A DNA stretch of 64,000 nucleotides from CBDCWO01 sp965223405. GTDB taxonomy: Bacteria > Bacteroidota > Bacteroidia > Chitinophagales > Saprospiraceae. The translations under genes were made by a program, and so were the position numbers. Below, one piece after another: positions 17,896 to 27,673 of the stretch (the stretch's first letter is position 1; each line of letters begins with the position of its first letter). The stretch covers positions 1,488,001-1,552,000 of the forward strand of contig CBDCWO010000006.1 of the NCBI GenBank assembly GCA_965223405.1, in the 5' to 3' direction. The notes under the pieces were generated by a model, which had not been told where the DNA came from, made no database searches, and worked only from the letters and a program-made list of their open reading frames with translations.

Positions 17896-18651
17896 ATGAT
17901 CGACCTAAGTACTGTAATCATCACACTGAATGAAGAGGCCAATATAGACAAATGTATAAGGTCCATCCACGATATCTCAGATGAAATCATTGTAATTGAT
18001 TCGTTTTCCACAGATCGTACCAGAGAAATATGTGAGGGTTTTAACGTGCAGTTTTATCAAAAGAAATTCGTTGATTACTCCGATCAGAAAAATTATGGGA
18101 TACACCTCGCAAAATGTAAATACATTCTTTCTATAGATGCCGATGAAGAACTTTCCCAGGAATTAAAACAATCCATTTTACGGATTAAGCAAAAGCCCCA
18201 ATATGATGCTTATAAATTTAATAGATTGAATAACTACTGCGGCAAATGGATTTATCATTGCGGTTGGTATCCGGATGATCAAGTCAGATTGTGGAAACAG
18301 GGGAAAGGGATTTGGCACGGAGCTGTACATGAAAAATTACTGATAGATAGTGACGAAATTGGTCGTTTAAACGGTGATCTACTACATTATACCTATCATT
18401 CCATCCATCAACATGTACAAAAAATCAATCAATACACCACGTTGATTGCCAAAATGAAATATGAAGAAGGAACAAAGTACTCTTTAGTAAAACTGGTAAT
18501 TGGTCCGCCAATAACATTTATCAAAAAGTATATATTTCAATTTGGAATTTTAGATGGGTACCTTGGATTTATTATATGCAGTATGTCTGCATATTATGCT
18601 TATCTAAAATATGTTAAATTGAAGGAACTTGAAGAGGGTCAGAAGGGGTAA
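17896..18651 (+). CDS. Family 2 glycosyltransferase, WaaE/KdtX-like
   Basis: A 251-residue GT-A fold enzyme. The N-terminus STVIITLNEEANIDKCI binds the nucleotide, and the metal-binding motif is SIDADEEL. The EIIVIDSFSTDRT block and the DYSDQKNYG stretch resemble the WaaE/KdtX group, which adds a beta-glucosyl residue to the lipopolysaccharide core. A C-terminal hydrophobic segment (about residues 205-235) may touch the inner membrane. Role in envelope glycan synthesis is inferred; the sugar and acceptor are unknown. No other LPS genes are adjacent. Confidence 0.87.
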   Translation: MIDLSTVIITLNEEANIDKCIRSIHDISDEIIVIDSFSTDRTREICEGFNVQFYQKKFVDYSDQKNYGIHLAKCKYILSIDADEELSQELKQSILRIKQKPQYDAYKFNRLNNYCGKWIYHCGWYPDDQVRLWKQGKGIWHGAVHEKLLIDSDEIGRLNGDLLHYTYHSIHQHVQKINQYTTLIAKMKYEEGTKYSLVKLVIGPPITFIKKYIFQFGILDGYLGFIICSMSAYYAYLKYVKLKELEEGQKG

Positions 18652-18687
18652 AACTGCTATTTAATATATGTATAAATACAATTTAAT

Positions 18688-19233
18688 TTGAGTTCAACTG
18701 ATAATCATAAAGCCGTCTTGAGAAAAAGCATGTTGGAAAAACGCAACAACCTTAGTGATCTTATCAAGCGAAGGCATTCTCAAAGAATATGTAAAAAACT
18801 TCTGGAATATATTCTCAAGCATGAAATAAATTCGTTGCATACATTCTTACCCATAGGAAGTGAGATTGATATCATCCCAGTTGTACAAGAGTGCTTATCT
18901 CTGGAAATAATAATCATAATCCCCAAAACGCTGTCAAATAGAAGTCTGGAACATCATCAAATAGTAGATTTGCGAAATTTGAAACAAGGTAGGTTTGGTA
19001 CCAAATATCCCAAGGATCCGAATCTTTATCATGGTTCTTACGACTTGATCTTGGTTCCAGGACTTGCTTTTGATTTGCGAGGAAATCGAATAGGCTATGG
19101 AGCGGGATACTACGATGTATTCTTACAGCAACATCCCACTGCAACAAAAGCGGGTGTATGTTTTCCCGAACAAATTATAGACCAAGTTCCTTTTGAAAGC
19201 CATGATGTCAACATGGACCTGATGTTTTGTTGA
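18688..19233 (+). CDS. 5-formyltetrahydrofolate cyclo-ligase
   Basis: Converts 5-formyl-THF to 5,10-methenyl-THF with ATP, recycling a storage folate. The family signatures are present: the N-terminal basic motif LRKSMLEKRNNLS, then TKYPKDP and the C-terminal GNRIGYGAGYYD loop. The start is TTG at 18688; the first ATG, inside the basic motif, would delete part of it. No other start lies upstream in frame. Length, 181 residues, is normal. Often called ygfA or fau in other bacteria. Confidence 0.9.
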   Translation: MSSTDNHKAVLRKSMLEKRNNLSDLIKRRHSQRICKKLLEYILKHEINSLHTFLPIGSEIDIIPVVQECLSLEIIIIIPKTLSNRSLEHHQIVDLRNLKQGRFGTKYPKDPNLYHGSYDLILVPGLAFDLRGNRIGYGAGYYDVFLQQHPTATKAGVCFPEQIIDQVPFESHDVNMDLMFC

Positions 19234-19699
19234 TCGAGTAACTGGATTTTATGAAGGGGTTGGTACCAGGTTTCGGGTGTCAGGTTGTATGTTGTAGATT
19301 GTAGATGCCTAAATAAGGTTGACAGGAAACGATGAACGTAAATCACAATAGCAATAGCAATAGCAATAGCAATAGCAAAAATAAAAACGACTAAAAACCA
19401 GTCCTGTGGGATTATCGTTCAAAATCTCGTTTGAGGCGAGGACGCACCAATCAACATGTAGTATCTGGCTTCAAGGGTATTAGGTATCAGGTGTCGAGTG
19501 TCAGGTTGTAGATTGTAGATGCCTAAATAAGGTTGATGGGTAGCGATGGTCAATGAACGGGAACCTACGCTCTAATTTCTGGTGTCTGACTTCTGATCTC
19601 TGTTTTCTATTTTCATCCAGCGCTGTGCGGCTATGCTGACAGCGAAGTTCGTCAGCAAAACTTTTTTACCTTTGCGCAAATTTTTCTAAACACGAGTTC
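19234..19699. repeat. Repeat-rich spacer: two 54-61-bp direct repeats and a hexamer array
   Basis: Two diverged direct repeats lie at 19262-19322 and 19483-19536; both contain the run GATTGTAGATGCCTAAATAA, and the first carries a 7-bp internal duplication. Between them, five tandem CAATAG units occupy 19346-19375. No coding frame covers the region. The left repeat starts about 28 bases after the cyclo-ligase stop. Confidence 0.75.
19667..19674 (+). promoter_or_regulatory. Candidate -7 box for ruvA
   Basis: TACCTTTG fits TAnnTTTG and lies 26 bases before the ruvA start. It overlaps a TTTGCGCAAA palindrome. A -33 TTG at ideal spacing is not seen. Confidence 0.42.
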
Positions 19700-20293
19700 A
19701 TGATTGCGTACATCAAGGGCAAGATCACTCACAAAAGCCCTACTATGATAATCCTGGAGGCCAATGGTATTGGCTACCAAATATACATTAGCCTGACCAC
19801 TTATGGTTATATTCACGATAAGGATGTTGTACAGCTTCATACGCATCTTAATATTAAAGAAGATGCCCACACCTTATATGGATTTTGTGATGAAATGGAA
19901 AAAAAGATATTCCAACAACTCATTTCTGTATCAGGCGTAGGCCCTTCTACTGCACAAGTAGTCTTAAGTTCGCTAAATCCACAACAGGTGATTTCTGCCA
20001 TACAACATGAGGATGCACATACATTTCACCGGGTAAAAGGTATTGGTCCTAAAACTGCTAAAAGGATAATTATTGATCTAAAGGACAAAGTGCAAAAATT
20101 TGCAACCTCCGAGGTGTTAACATCTGGCGGAATAGACAATACGAATCGTGAAGAAGCGTTATCTGCTTTAGTGGCTTTGGGATTCTCCCGTCCACAGGCG
20201 ACGAAAGTTATCAATGAGCTGATGCGCCAAGATGCAAAAGAATGGACTCTTGAGGAATTGGTAAAACAGTCTTTGCGAAAGCTTTCATCATAA
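19700..20293 (+). CDS. ruvA: Holliday junction branch migration protein RuvA
   Basis: Binds four-way junctions as a tetramer and loads the RuvB motor. Domain I is the N-terminal OB-like part (MIAYIKGKITHKSPT). The two helix-hairpin-helix motifs are ISVSGVGPSTAQVVLS and VKGIGPKTAKRIIIDLKDK. The C-terminal RuvB-interacting domain begins at about residue 145 (EEALSALVALGFSRPQA). The 197-residue length is standard. ruvA directly before sprA is conserved in Bacteroidota; ruvB and ruvC are elsewhere. Confidence 0.96.
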   Translation: MIAYIKGKITHKSPTMIILEANGIGYQIYISLTTYGYIHDKDVVQLHTHLNIKEDAHTLYGFCDEMEKKIFQQLISVSGVGPSTAQVVLSSLNPQQVISAIQHEDAHTFHRVKGIGPKTAKRIIIDLKDKVQKFATSEVLTSGGIDNTNREEALSALVALGFSRPQATKVINELMRQDAKEWTLEELVKQSLRKLSS

Positions 20294-20316
20294 TATTAAA
20301 ATTTAATATAATATAT

Positions 20317-20324
20317 TATTTTTG
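20317..20324 (+). promoter_or_regulatory. Candidate -7 box for sprA
   Basis: TATTTTTG fits TAnnTTTG and lies 26 bases before the preferred sprA ATG, in the short ruvA-sprA spacer. No -33 TTG at ideal spacing. Confidence 0.4.
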
Positions 20325-20350
20325 CATTTTACAGATATCCCGTGAAGATT

Positions 20351-23300
20351 ATGAAGCAATTGGTTGGTGTACTTGCCTTGATGTTGGTGTGGTTTGCGCT
20401 CCCAGGAAATGCAGAAAATAAGACACAATTTCTTCCAGCTGCCTATACTGCAGAAATTATCCTGAATCAACCGGACACCGTACCTCCTCCTATCAAAGAT
20501 CGTCATGGCGATTACGTCACCGATCCTAATAAGAATCCATTTGACCTTAAGGATCCCAATGTAGTAGAGAAAGATATTACTTACGATCCGGAAACCGGAT
20601 TGTACATTGTATCTGAGAAAATCGGTGATCAATATTTTCGACCCCCGATTTACATGACATTGACGGAATACTATGAATATAAGCGCAAACAGGAAAACCT
20701 GGCTTATTTTCAACGGTTGTCGGGGGTAACCGGTGGAGTAAGATCGAGTAGCGGCAAACCGGATCCGGTCGCCAAGATAGATGTCACTAAAAACCTAATT
20801 GACCGATTATTTGGCGGCTCGGATGTAGAAATCAAACCTCAAGGATATATCGCATTAACTTTTGGTGGGGATTATCAATACGTGCAAAATCCGATCTGGA
20901 CACAACGCCAACAAAGAACCGGAGGATTTGATTTTGATATGGATCCCAATCTTAGCGCCAGTGGAAAAATCGGAGAAAAATTAAGTATTGATTTCAATTT
21001 CAACCCTAATGCAAATTTTGATTTCGATCAACAAATGAAGTTGGCATTTGATAGTGATCAGTTCAGTGAAGATGATATTATTAAAAAAATAGAAGCTGGA
21101 AATGTAAATCTTCCACTGCAAAATAGTCTGATCCAGGGTAGTCAGGATCTATTTGGTTTAAAAACAGAATTGCAATTCGGTCGACTTAGATTGACCGCAC
21201 TTGCTTCACAACAACGTTCCCAAGCTCAGTCACTACAGTTGCAAGGAGGTAGCCGGCTTTTAGACTTTGAAGTTTTGGCAGATCAGTATGATGAAAATCG
21301 ACATTTTTTTCTCTCCCATTTCAACCGGGATCAATTTGAAGCCACACTGTCCAACTTGCCCCAAATATCTTCGTTGTTCACGATTACCCGCATGGAAGTA
21401 TGGATAACCAATGACCGCTTTGAAACCCAAAATGTGCGTGATGTAGTTGCTATTGCTGATATTGGCGAATACAACCGCATGACCAACAACAATCCGGATC
21501 AATGGCGAATGGGGGTCATCCCACCTCGCGACATTTACGGAGTAGCTCCACTGCCTGATAACAGCTCTAACAGTATATATCAAGCAATTATCAATGATCC
21601 AATGGCCAGGAACCTTGACAACGCAGTGGCTACCTTGCAATCTTTGCCATTTGATTTAGAACAAGTTAGGGATTTTGAGAAAGTACGTGCTCGATTGCTG
21701 AGTCCCAGTGAATATACCTATCATCCCCAACTTGGATTTATTTCACTCAATATCAATTTAAGACAGGATCAGGTCCTGTCAGTGTCTTATGAATATGTAT
21801 ATAAGGGTAAAACATTCCATGTTGGAGAGTTATCAAACGACAGCCCAAACAATCCGGATACGCTGAGTGTGTTGTACACCAAGTTATTGAAAAGTACTTC
21901 TTCCCGTATCGATCTGCCCATTTGGGATTTGATGATGAAAAACTTTTACAATATTGGGGCTTACCAAATAGATCAGGAAGATTTCAGATTGGATGTATTC
22001 TATGACGATCCGGGTGCCGGTTTAAAACGATTTCTTCCGGCAACGAATATTGCCAGTATTCCTTTGATTAATCTATTCAATTTAGACAATCTCAATCCTT
22101 TTAGTGATCCGCAACCCGATGGTGTGTTTGATTTTGTTCCTGGTCTGACCATCTATCCGCAAAACGGAAGAATTATGTTTCCAGTTCTGGAGCCGTTTGG
22201 AACCTCCTTGGCCAACCGGATGAATAACAATGCAGATTCAGTAAAATATACTTTCCAGCAATTATATGATTCTACAGTCACCAAAGCCAGGGAGTTTCCC
22301 GAGCTGAACCGTTTTGTAATCAAAGGAGAATACAAGTCTTCAGGAGGAGGAGGATCAGATGTGGCTTTGGGTGGATTTGGTATACCCAAAGGTTCGGTTA
22401 AAGTAAGAGCCGGTTCTCAAATATTACAAGAAGGTGTAGACTATACGGTAGACTACAATTCTGGACGGGTGAATATCATCAATGAATCCATCAAGAATTC
22501 CGGTGCACCGATTGATATTTCTTATGAGGATAAAAACCTGTTTGGTTTACAAAACAGATCCATGATGGGTTTAAGAGCCGAATACGAGTTTAGGAATAGT
22601 CTTACCCTGGGTGCTACCACTTTAAAATTATTTGAAAGACCATATACCCAAAAAGTAAATGTTGGAGAAGATCCAATCAATAATTCAGTGTACGGATTGG
22701 ATTTAAATTTTAGCAACCAGGCACCATGGTTGACCAAAGCTGTTGATGCACTTCCATTCTATAGTACCAAAGCGCCCTCCAAGTTTTCGATCCAGGCAGA
22801 GATGGCCGCACTTAATCCCGGTCATTCCCGCGCTATTAACTTGGGTGATGATAAGGGAGGAGTGACCTACCTGGATGATTTTGAAGGAAGTACCAGTTCG
22901 ATTGACTTGCGGGTTCCTTACAATGGATGGGTAATGGCCAGTGTTCCAAGGGATGGTAAAAATGCAATCGAGCAGAAATTCCCGGAGGCCAACTTTATCG
23001 ATTCAACTATCAATGGAGTAAATAGAGCCAAACTGTCATGGTATCGTATCGATCCTAGTGCCGACCGTGGAGGATGCGATGCACAAGATCCCTATGTTGC
23101 TCAGGTAAATCGCACGGATATCTTCAGAGGTTATCAAAGGAACAGACCTGGCCTACAAGATTATTTCGCCACCTTTGATTTAACCTATTATCCCAATGAA
23201 CGAGGGCCTTACAATTTTGAACTCCCTGAAGGTACTGAGTTCTCGGAAGGACTGAATAAAGATGGTACGTTGAAGGATCCTTCTTCCCGTTGGGCCGGTA

Positions 23301-26300
23301 TTATGCGAAGTTTGTACTCCACGGACTTTGAGCAGACCAATGTAGAATATATAGAATTCTGGATGTTGAATCCATTTATGGATAAATGTGACGGAACCCC
23401 TACTAGTAAAGGGGGAAAACTATATATCGACCTGGGTAATGTATCCGAAGATATATTACAGGATTCCCGTAAGTTTTTTGAAAACGGTTTGCCCAGACCT
23501 GGAAGCACGATTAAAACAGATACCACATCCTGGTCTCGAATTCCTCGTGTGCAACCCATAGTAAACGCGTTCGATAATGATCCTGAAGTACGCGCCCTAC
23601 AGGATGTAGGTCTGGATGGATTCAATGACCAGGGCGAAAGATCAAATTTCGACTGGTATCTGGACCGAGTCGGTTCATTCCTGGAACCGGCAGTATTCCA
23701 ACGATGGTCGCAAGATCCGGCAAACGACAACTTTCTCTTTTGGGATGAATATCCTGAAAATACATCTCTCATTCAACGATATAAAAACTGGAATAATCCC
23801 CAAGCCAACTCCCGACCTACTGAACAAGGACAACGGCGACAGCAATCTTATACCAACATTCCGGATTCGGAAGATTTGAATCGCGACAATACCATGAACG
23901 AATCCGAATCGTACTATCGATACGAAATTCCTATTGAAAATGATGGTAGCGGTGGATTGGCAATCAATGAATTTATTACAGATACCGTCAATTCGGTCAG
24001 GTCTGGAACCTGGTACCGATTTAAGATTCCAGTGGAACAGTTTTCTCAAAATGTGGGAGGAATTCAGGGGTTCAGATCCATTCGGTTCATTCGATTGTTG
24101 CTGAAAGAATTCGATGAAAGGATTACTTTTCGTTTTGGAACATTTGAACTTGTTAGAAATCAATGGCGTAGGTATCAGCAAAGCCTGTGTGAGTTGGGAT
24201 CACCAAATAGTGCCGGCTCATTGGATCTCAATGAAATTAATATCGAGGAACACGGTACACGCGCTCCATTTCCTTATGTGATACCTAAGGGAATCGAAAG
24301 AGAGCAAGATCTGGGTCCTTATCCCAACTTGTTCCAGAATGAGCAATCCCTGGCGTTAAATGTGTGTAATTTAGTCGATGGTTGCTCTAGAGCAATTTAT
24401 AAAAACGTATATACGGATATTCGGAATTATGAGCGCATAAAAATGTTTGTACACGCTGAATCTGAAGATGATCTTGACTATGGTGAGATGCAGATGTTTA
24501 TTCGATTAGGTAGTGATTACATCAACAATTATTACGAATACATTATTCCTCTTCAAATGTCTCAATTTCCATATGATGCAACCAAGGCGGCGGAAGCAGT
24601 TTGGCGCGAAGAAAATGAATTTGATGTAGCATTGAATGACTTTGTAGAGCTCAAAAAGAAGAGGAACCGGGAGGGAGCAAGCATCATCTTGCCGTTTGAG
24701 GATACAGCCAAATATGATCAGGTAATCCGAGTAGTCGGTAATCCAAATCTGGGTCAAGTGAAAACCATGATGATCGGACTTTACAATCCGGATGGTGGTA
24801 GATCGGAATTATGTGCTGAAGTATGGATTAACGAATTGCGGGTTACCGGGCTTAACGAGCAGGGCGGTGTCGCGGGTCAGGCAAGGATGGATTTCCAGCT
24901 GGCTGATTTGGGTAACCTTTCACTTTCCGGAAATTTCAGCACCATCGGTTGGGGAGCTATTGATCAGAGAGTGGATCTACGATCGCAAGAAACCCTGACC
25001 GAATACAATATCACATCCTCTATTAATTTGGATAAGTTTCTAGGTGAAAATACCTCTCTGAGGTTACCATTTTTTATCCAACATTCCAATTTGCAATCCA
25101 GCCCAAAATACGACCCATACGATCTGGATGTCAAACTCAAAGATAAACTGAGAAATGCAGAAACTCAGACAGCTCGTGACTCAATCAGGGATCAGGCTAT
25201 TGAAAAAAACAAGATCACCAGTATCAACTTTTCCAATGTCCGCAAAGTCCGGAATAATAACCAGAAAAAGCCCAAACCCTGGGATATCGAAAACTTTAGT
25301 GCCACTTACGCCTACTCTAAAGCTGAAAATCAAAATCCCATTATTGCTAAAGACGAGGTCCAGAACCATCGCGGAGAACTGGAGTATGCCTATAGCCGGA
25401 GAGCCAAGTACATTCAACCATTTAAAAATTTGAGTAAGAGTAATTGGTTGAAATTTATAACTGAATTGAATATCAATCCAATTCCCAATAATTTTAGTGT
25501 CAATAATACAGTGACCAGAGTATTTGGGGAGAAAAAATATCGATTTTCTGAACCCATTTATAGTACGTGGTTTAACAAACGCTTTTCCTGGGATCGGAGT
25601 TATGTATTGCAATGGGACTTGACCAAGTCTTTGAAGATGAACTTTAATGCAGAAACAAATGCTGTAATCGATGAACCGGACGAATATGTGGATCGGTTTA
25701 CCGGACAACGATTGACTAAATCGGCGCGGCGCGATTCCATCTGGTCTAATATCAAAAACTTTGGTAGGAATAAAAACTATATCCACAATATCAACCTGAA
25801 TTACAATGTGCCTACCAAAAATTTTCCGCTCCTCGATTGGATCACTTTGCGAGGTCAGGTTAGTGCACAATATTCCTGGAGTGCCCGAGCTTTGAATGTG
25901 GATTCTTTAGGTAATATCTTGCAAAATAGCCAAACCAGAAATGCCACCGCTACTTTGAATTTTGAAAGCCTTTACAATAAATCCAAGTATTTAAGCAAAA
26001 TTAATGGCAAACAGACTCGTCGCGCTCCGACGACACGGAGGACCACCCAAAATCAAAGAACTAGCACCCAGGATGATAAAAAGGAAGAAAAGAAAGATCG
26101 AGAACCTTCAATATTTGAAAAAGTATTGATTAGACCTTTGATGTTGATCCGCACAGGTCAGTTTACATATCAAGAGAATATCAGTTCAGTGGTTCCCGGA
26201 TTTACACCCCAGACCCGATTTTTAGGTATGAATAAGGGATTTGAGGCCCCGGGATGGAACTATGTACTCGGAATGAGTCCTACGGATCAGTGGTTAGATC

Positions 26301-27535
26301 AGACCGCATCCAAGGGCTGGATTTCAGCCAGTCCATTCCTCAATGATGAATTTATTCGGAATAGCACTAAAAGATTTGATGCTCGGGTCACAATGGAGCC
26401 CTTTCCTGATTTCCGGATCGATCTAAACCTCAATAGCAATTTTGTGGAAAATCATTCTGAGTTCTTTCGTAATTGCGACCAACCCAATGCGCCGATCTTT
26501 GAACATCAGGTTCCTAGGGATGTAGGCACCTATTCCGTCTCATATCTGGGACTTAAAACACTTTTTAATAACGATCTGGATCAGTTGATAGAACGGTTTA
26601 TGTCATTTGAAGATATGAGGACTGTTGTTTCACAACGCATTGGTAGTGGCAGTCATTCTAAGGATGGTGAAGAATATGCTTTTGGCTATGGAAGATATCA
26701 ATCCGATGTAATGGTTCCAGCTTTTGTGGCAGCATACACCGGCTTGGATCCCAATCAGGTTGAATTGGATGTATTTAAGATCAATCCCCGTCCTAACTGG
26801 GAACTTTCGTACAATGGGCTGAACAAATTACCTTTTTTCAGAGATGTTATAGCAAGTTTTAATCTTACCCATAATTATCAGTCCAACCTGACGGTAAGCT
26901 CCTATAATACCGATATCGATTATCACTTTCAAGATCCTTTTAATCCGAATAATATCAACCCCCTGACTCAAAATTATTATTCGAGATTTGAAATTCCGAA
27001 TGTCGTGATCACGGAGAACTTCAGCCCCCTAATCGGAGCTGATCTTAAGACTAGAAACAATATGTCCATTCGCTTTGATATGGCTAAATCCCGCAATCTG
27101 GCCTTAAATCTTACGGATTATCAACTAATAGAAGCAAATAGCGAGCAGCTAACCTTTGGATTTGGCTATACCTTGTCTAATGTGAATATTGGATTTCTTA
27201 CGGGCAATAAAAAACGTAAAACTTCCAGAACAAGAAGTTCAGATAATGCAGGTCAGGGTCAGGCTAAGGCTGTCAAAGGCAATGATTTGAATATTGCTTT
27301 CACGTATTCTGTTCGCGATGACATTACGATTAATCATGTACTTGACCAAGGTCAAAACGAACCGACAAGAGGTCTTAAATCGATTGGGATAAGTCCTTCG
27401 ATTGATTATCAAGCTACCAATAGTTTGAATTTGAGATTATTTGTCGATTACCGCAAAACCGAACCCTATACGTCATCAGCATACCCCATAACTTCTATAA
27501 GAGGAGGACTTACCGTGAAGTTATCCCTTGAATAA
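20351..27535 (+). CDS. sprA: Cell-surface gliding/type IX secretion translocon protein SprA (Sov)
   Basis: Giant outer-membrane protein that forms the conducting barrel of the type IX secretion system; also called Sov in Porphyromonas. The 2394 residues match the family's unusual size. A signal peptide (MKQLVGVLALMLVWFALPG) is followed by many SprA-type segments, for example DVEIKPQGYIALTFGG, SIDFNFNPNANFDF, a VTYLDDFEGSTSSIDLRVPY block near residue 840 and a C-terminal strand-rich part ending LTVKLSLE. I prefer the ATG at 20351; an in-frame GTG at 20342 adds three residues. It follows ruvA as in other Bacteroidota. Other secretion genes (gldK-N, sprE, porV) are absent from the window. Confidence 0.95.
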   Translation: MKQLVGVLALMLVWFALPGNAENKTQFLPAAYTAEIILNQPDTVPPPIKDRHGDYVTDPNKNPFDLKDPNVVEKDITYDPETGLYIVSEKIGDQYFRPPIYMTLTEYYEYKRKQENLAYFQRLSGVTGGVRSSSGKPDPVAKIDVTKNLIDRLFGGSDVEIKPQGYIALTFGGDYQYVQNPIWTQRQQRTGGFDFDMDPNLSASGKIGEKLSIDFNFNPNANFDFDQQMKLAFDSDQFSEDDIIKKIEAGNVNLPLQNSLIQGSQDLFGLKTELQFGRLRLTALASQQRSQAQSLQLQGGSRLLDFEVLADQYDENRHFFLSHFNRDQFEATLSNLPQISSLFTITRMEVWITNDRFETQNVRDVVAIADIGEYNRMTNNNPDQWRMGVIPPRDIYGVAPLPDNSSNSIYQAIINDPMARNLDNAVATLQSLPFDLEQVRDFEKVRARLLSPSEYTYHPQLGFISLNINLRQDQVLSVSYEYVYKGKTFHVGELSNDSPNNPDTLSVLYTKLLKSTSSRIDLPIWDLMMKNFYNIGAYQIDQEDFRLDVFYDDPGAGLKRFLPATNIASIPLINLFNLDNLNPFSDPQPDGVFDFVPGLTIYPQNGRIMFPVLEPFGTSLANRMNNNADSVKYTFQQLYDSTVTKAREFPELNRFVIKGEYKSSGGGGSDVALGGFGIPKGSVKVRAGSQILQEGVDYTVDYNSGRVNIINESIKNSGAPIDISYEDKNLFGLQNRSMMGLRAEYEFRNSLTLGATTLKLFERPYTQKVNVGEDPINNSVYGLDLNFSNQAPWLTKAVDALPFYSTKAPSKFSIQAEMAALNPGHSRAINLGDDKGGVTYLDDFEGSTSSIDLRVPYNGWVMASVPRDGKNAIEQKFPEANFIDSTINGVNRAKLSWYRIDPSADRGGCDAQDPYVAQVNRTDIFRGYQRNRPGLQDYFATFDLTYYPNERGPYNFELPEGTEFSEGLNKDGTLKDPSSRWAGIMRSLYSTDFEQTNVEYIEFWMLNPFMDKCDGTPTSKGGKLYIDLGNVSEDILQDSRKFFENGLPRPGSTIKTDTTSWSRIPRVQPIVNAFDNDPEVRALQDVGLDGFNDQGERSNFDWYLDRVGSFLEPAVFQRWSQDPANDNFLFWDEYPENTSLIQRYKNWNNPQANSRPTEQGQRRQQSYTNIPDSEDLNRDNTMNESESYYRYEIPIENDGSGGLAINEFITDTVNSVRSGTWYRFKIPVEQFSQNVGGIQGFRSIRFIRLLLKEFDERITFRFGTFELVRNQWRRYQQSLCELGSPNSAGSLDLNEINIEEHGTRAPFPYVIPKGIEREQDLGPYPNLFQNEQSLALNVCNLVDGCSRAIYKNVYTDIRNYERIKMFVHAESEDDLDYGEMQMFIRLGSDYINNYYEYIIPLQMSQFPYDATKAAEAVWREENEFDVALNDFVELKKKRNREGASIILPFEDTAKYDQVIRVVGNPNLGQVKTMMIGLYNPDGGRSELCAEVWINELRVTGLNEQGGVAGQARMDFQLADLGNLSLSGNFSTIGWGAIDQRVDLRSQETLTEYNITSSINLDKFLGENTSLRLPFFIQHSNLQSSPKYDPYDLDVKLKDKLRNAETQTARDSIRDQAIEKNKITSINFSNVRKVRNNNQKKPKPWDIENFSATYAYSKAENQNPIIAKDEVQNHRGELEYAYSRRAKYIQPFKNLSKSNWLKFITELNINPIPNNFSVNNTVTRVFGEKKYRFSEPIYSTWFNKRFSWDRSYVLQWDLTKSLKMNFNAETNAVIDEPDEYVDRFTGQRLTKSARRDSIWSNIKNFGRNKNYIHNINLNYNVPTKNFPLLDWITLRGQVSAQYSWSARALNVDSLGNILQNSQTRNATATLNFESLYNKSKYLSKINGKQTRRAPTTRRTTQNQRTSTQDDKKEEKKDREPSIFEKVLIRPLMLIRTGQFTYQENISSVVPGFTPQTRFLGMNKGFEAPGWNYVLGMSPTDQWLDQTASKGWISASPFLNDEFIRNSTKRFDARVTMEPFPDFRIDLNLNSNFVENHSEFFRNCDQPNAPIFEHQVPRDVGTYSVSYLGLKTLFNNDLDQLIERFMSFEDMRTVVSQRIGSGSHSKDGEEYAFGYGRYQSDVMVPAFVAAYTGLDPNQVELDVFKINPRPNWELSYNGLNKLPFFRDVIASFNLTHNYQSNLTVSSYNTDIDYHFQDPFNPNNINPLTQNYYSRFEIPNVVITENFSPLIGADLKTRNNMSIRFDMAKSRNLALNLTDYQLIEANSEQLTFGFGYTLSNVNIGFLTGNKKRKTSRTRSSDNAGQGQAKAVKGNDLNIAFTYSVRDDITINHVLDQGQNEPTRGLKSIGISPSIDYQATNSLNLRLFVDYRKTEPYTSSAYPITSIRGGLTVKLSLE

Positions 27536-27599
27536 AGATGGTAATATTCACAATCTGAAAAATAGTCCTTGTCCTGTCAAATCGTTATAACAATGGAAT

Positions 27600-27619
27600 T
27601 ATCTTTGCAATTATCTTTG
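27600..27619 (+). promoter_or_regulatory. Two tandem -7-like boxes upstream of the histidine kinase gene
   Basis: TATCTTTG occurs at 27600-27607 and again at 27612-27619, both matching TAnnTTTG. They lie about 55-75 bases before the kinase ATG, between sprA and the kinase. No ideally spaced TTG precedes either. Confidence 0.42.
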
Positions 27620-27673
27620 TTTATCAAATGACTTCTTGGTTATTACGACCATCAATGGTTAGAAGATCGAAAT

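Noticed and set aside
19346..19375. CAATAG repeats as a possible CRISPR array
   Set aside because: Units are six bases in direct tandem, with no spacers and no cas genes.
23209..24181. Long minus-strand frames inside sprA
   Set aside because: They overlap a well-supported 2394-residue gene on the other strand and show no domain or signal features.
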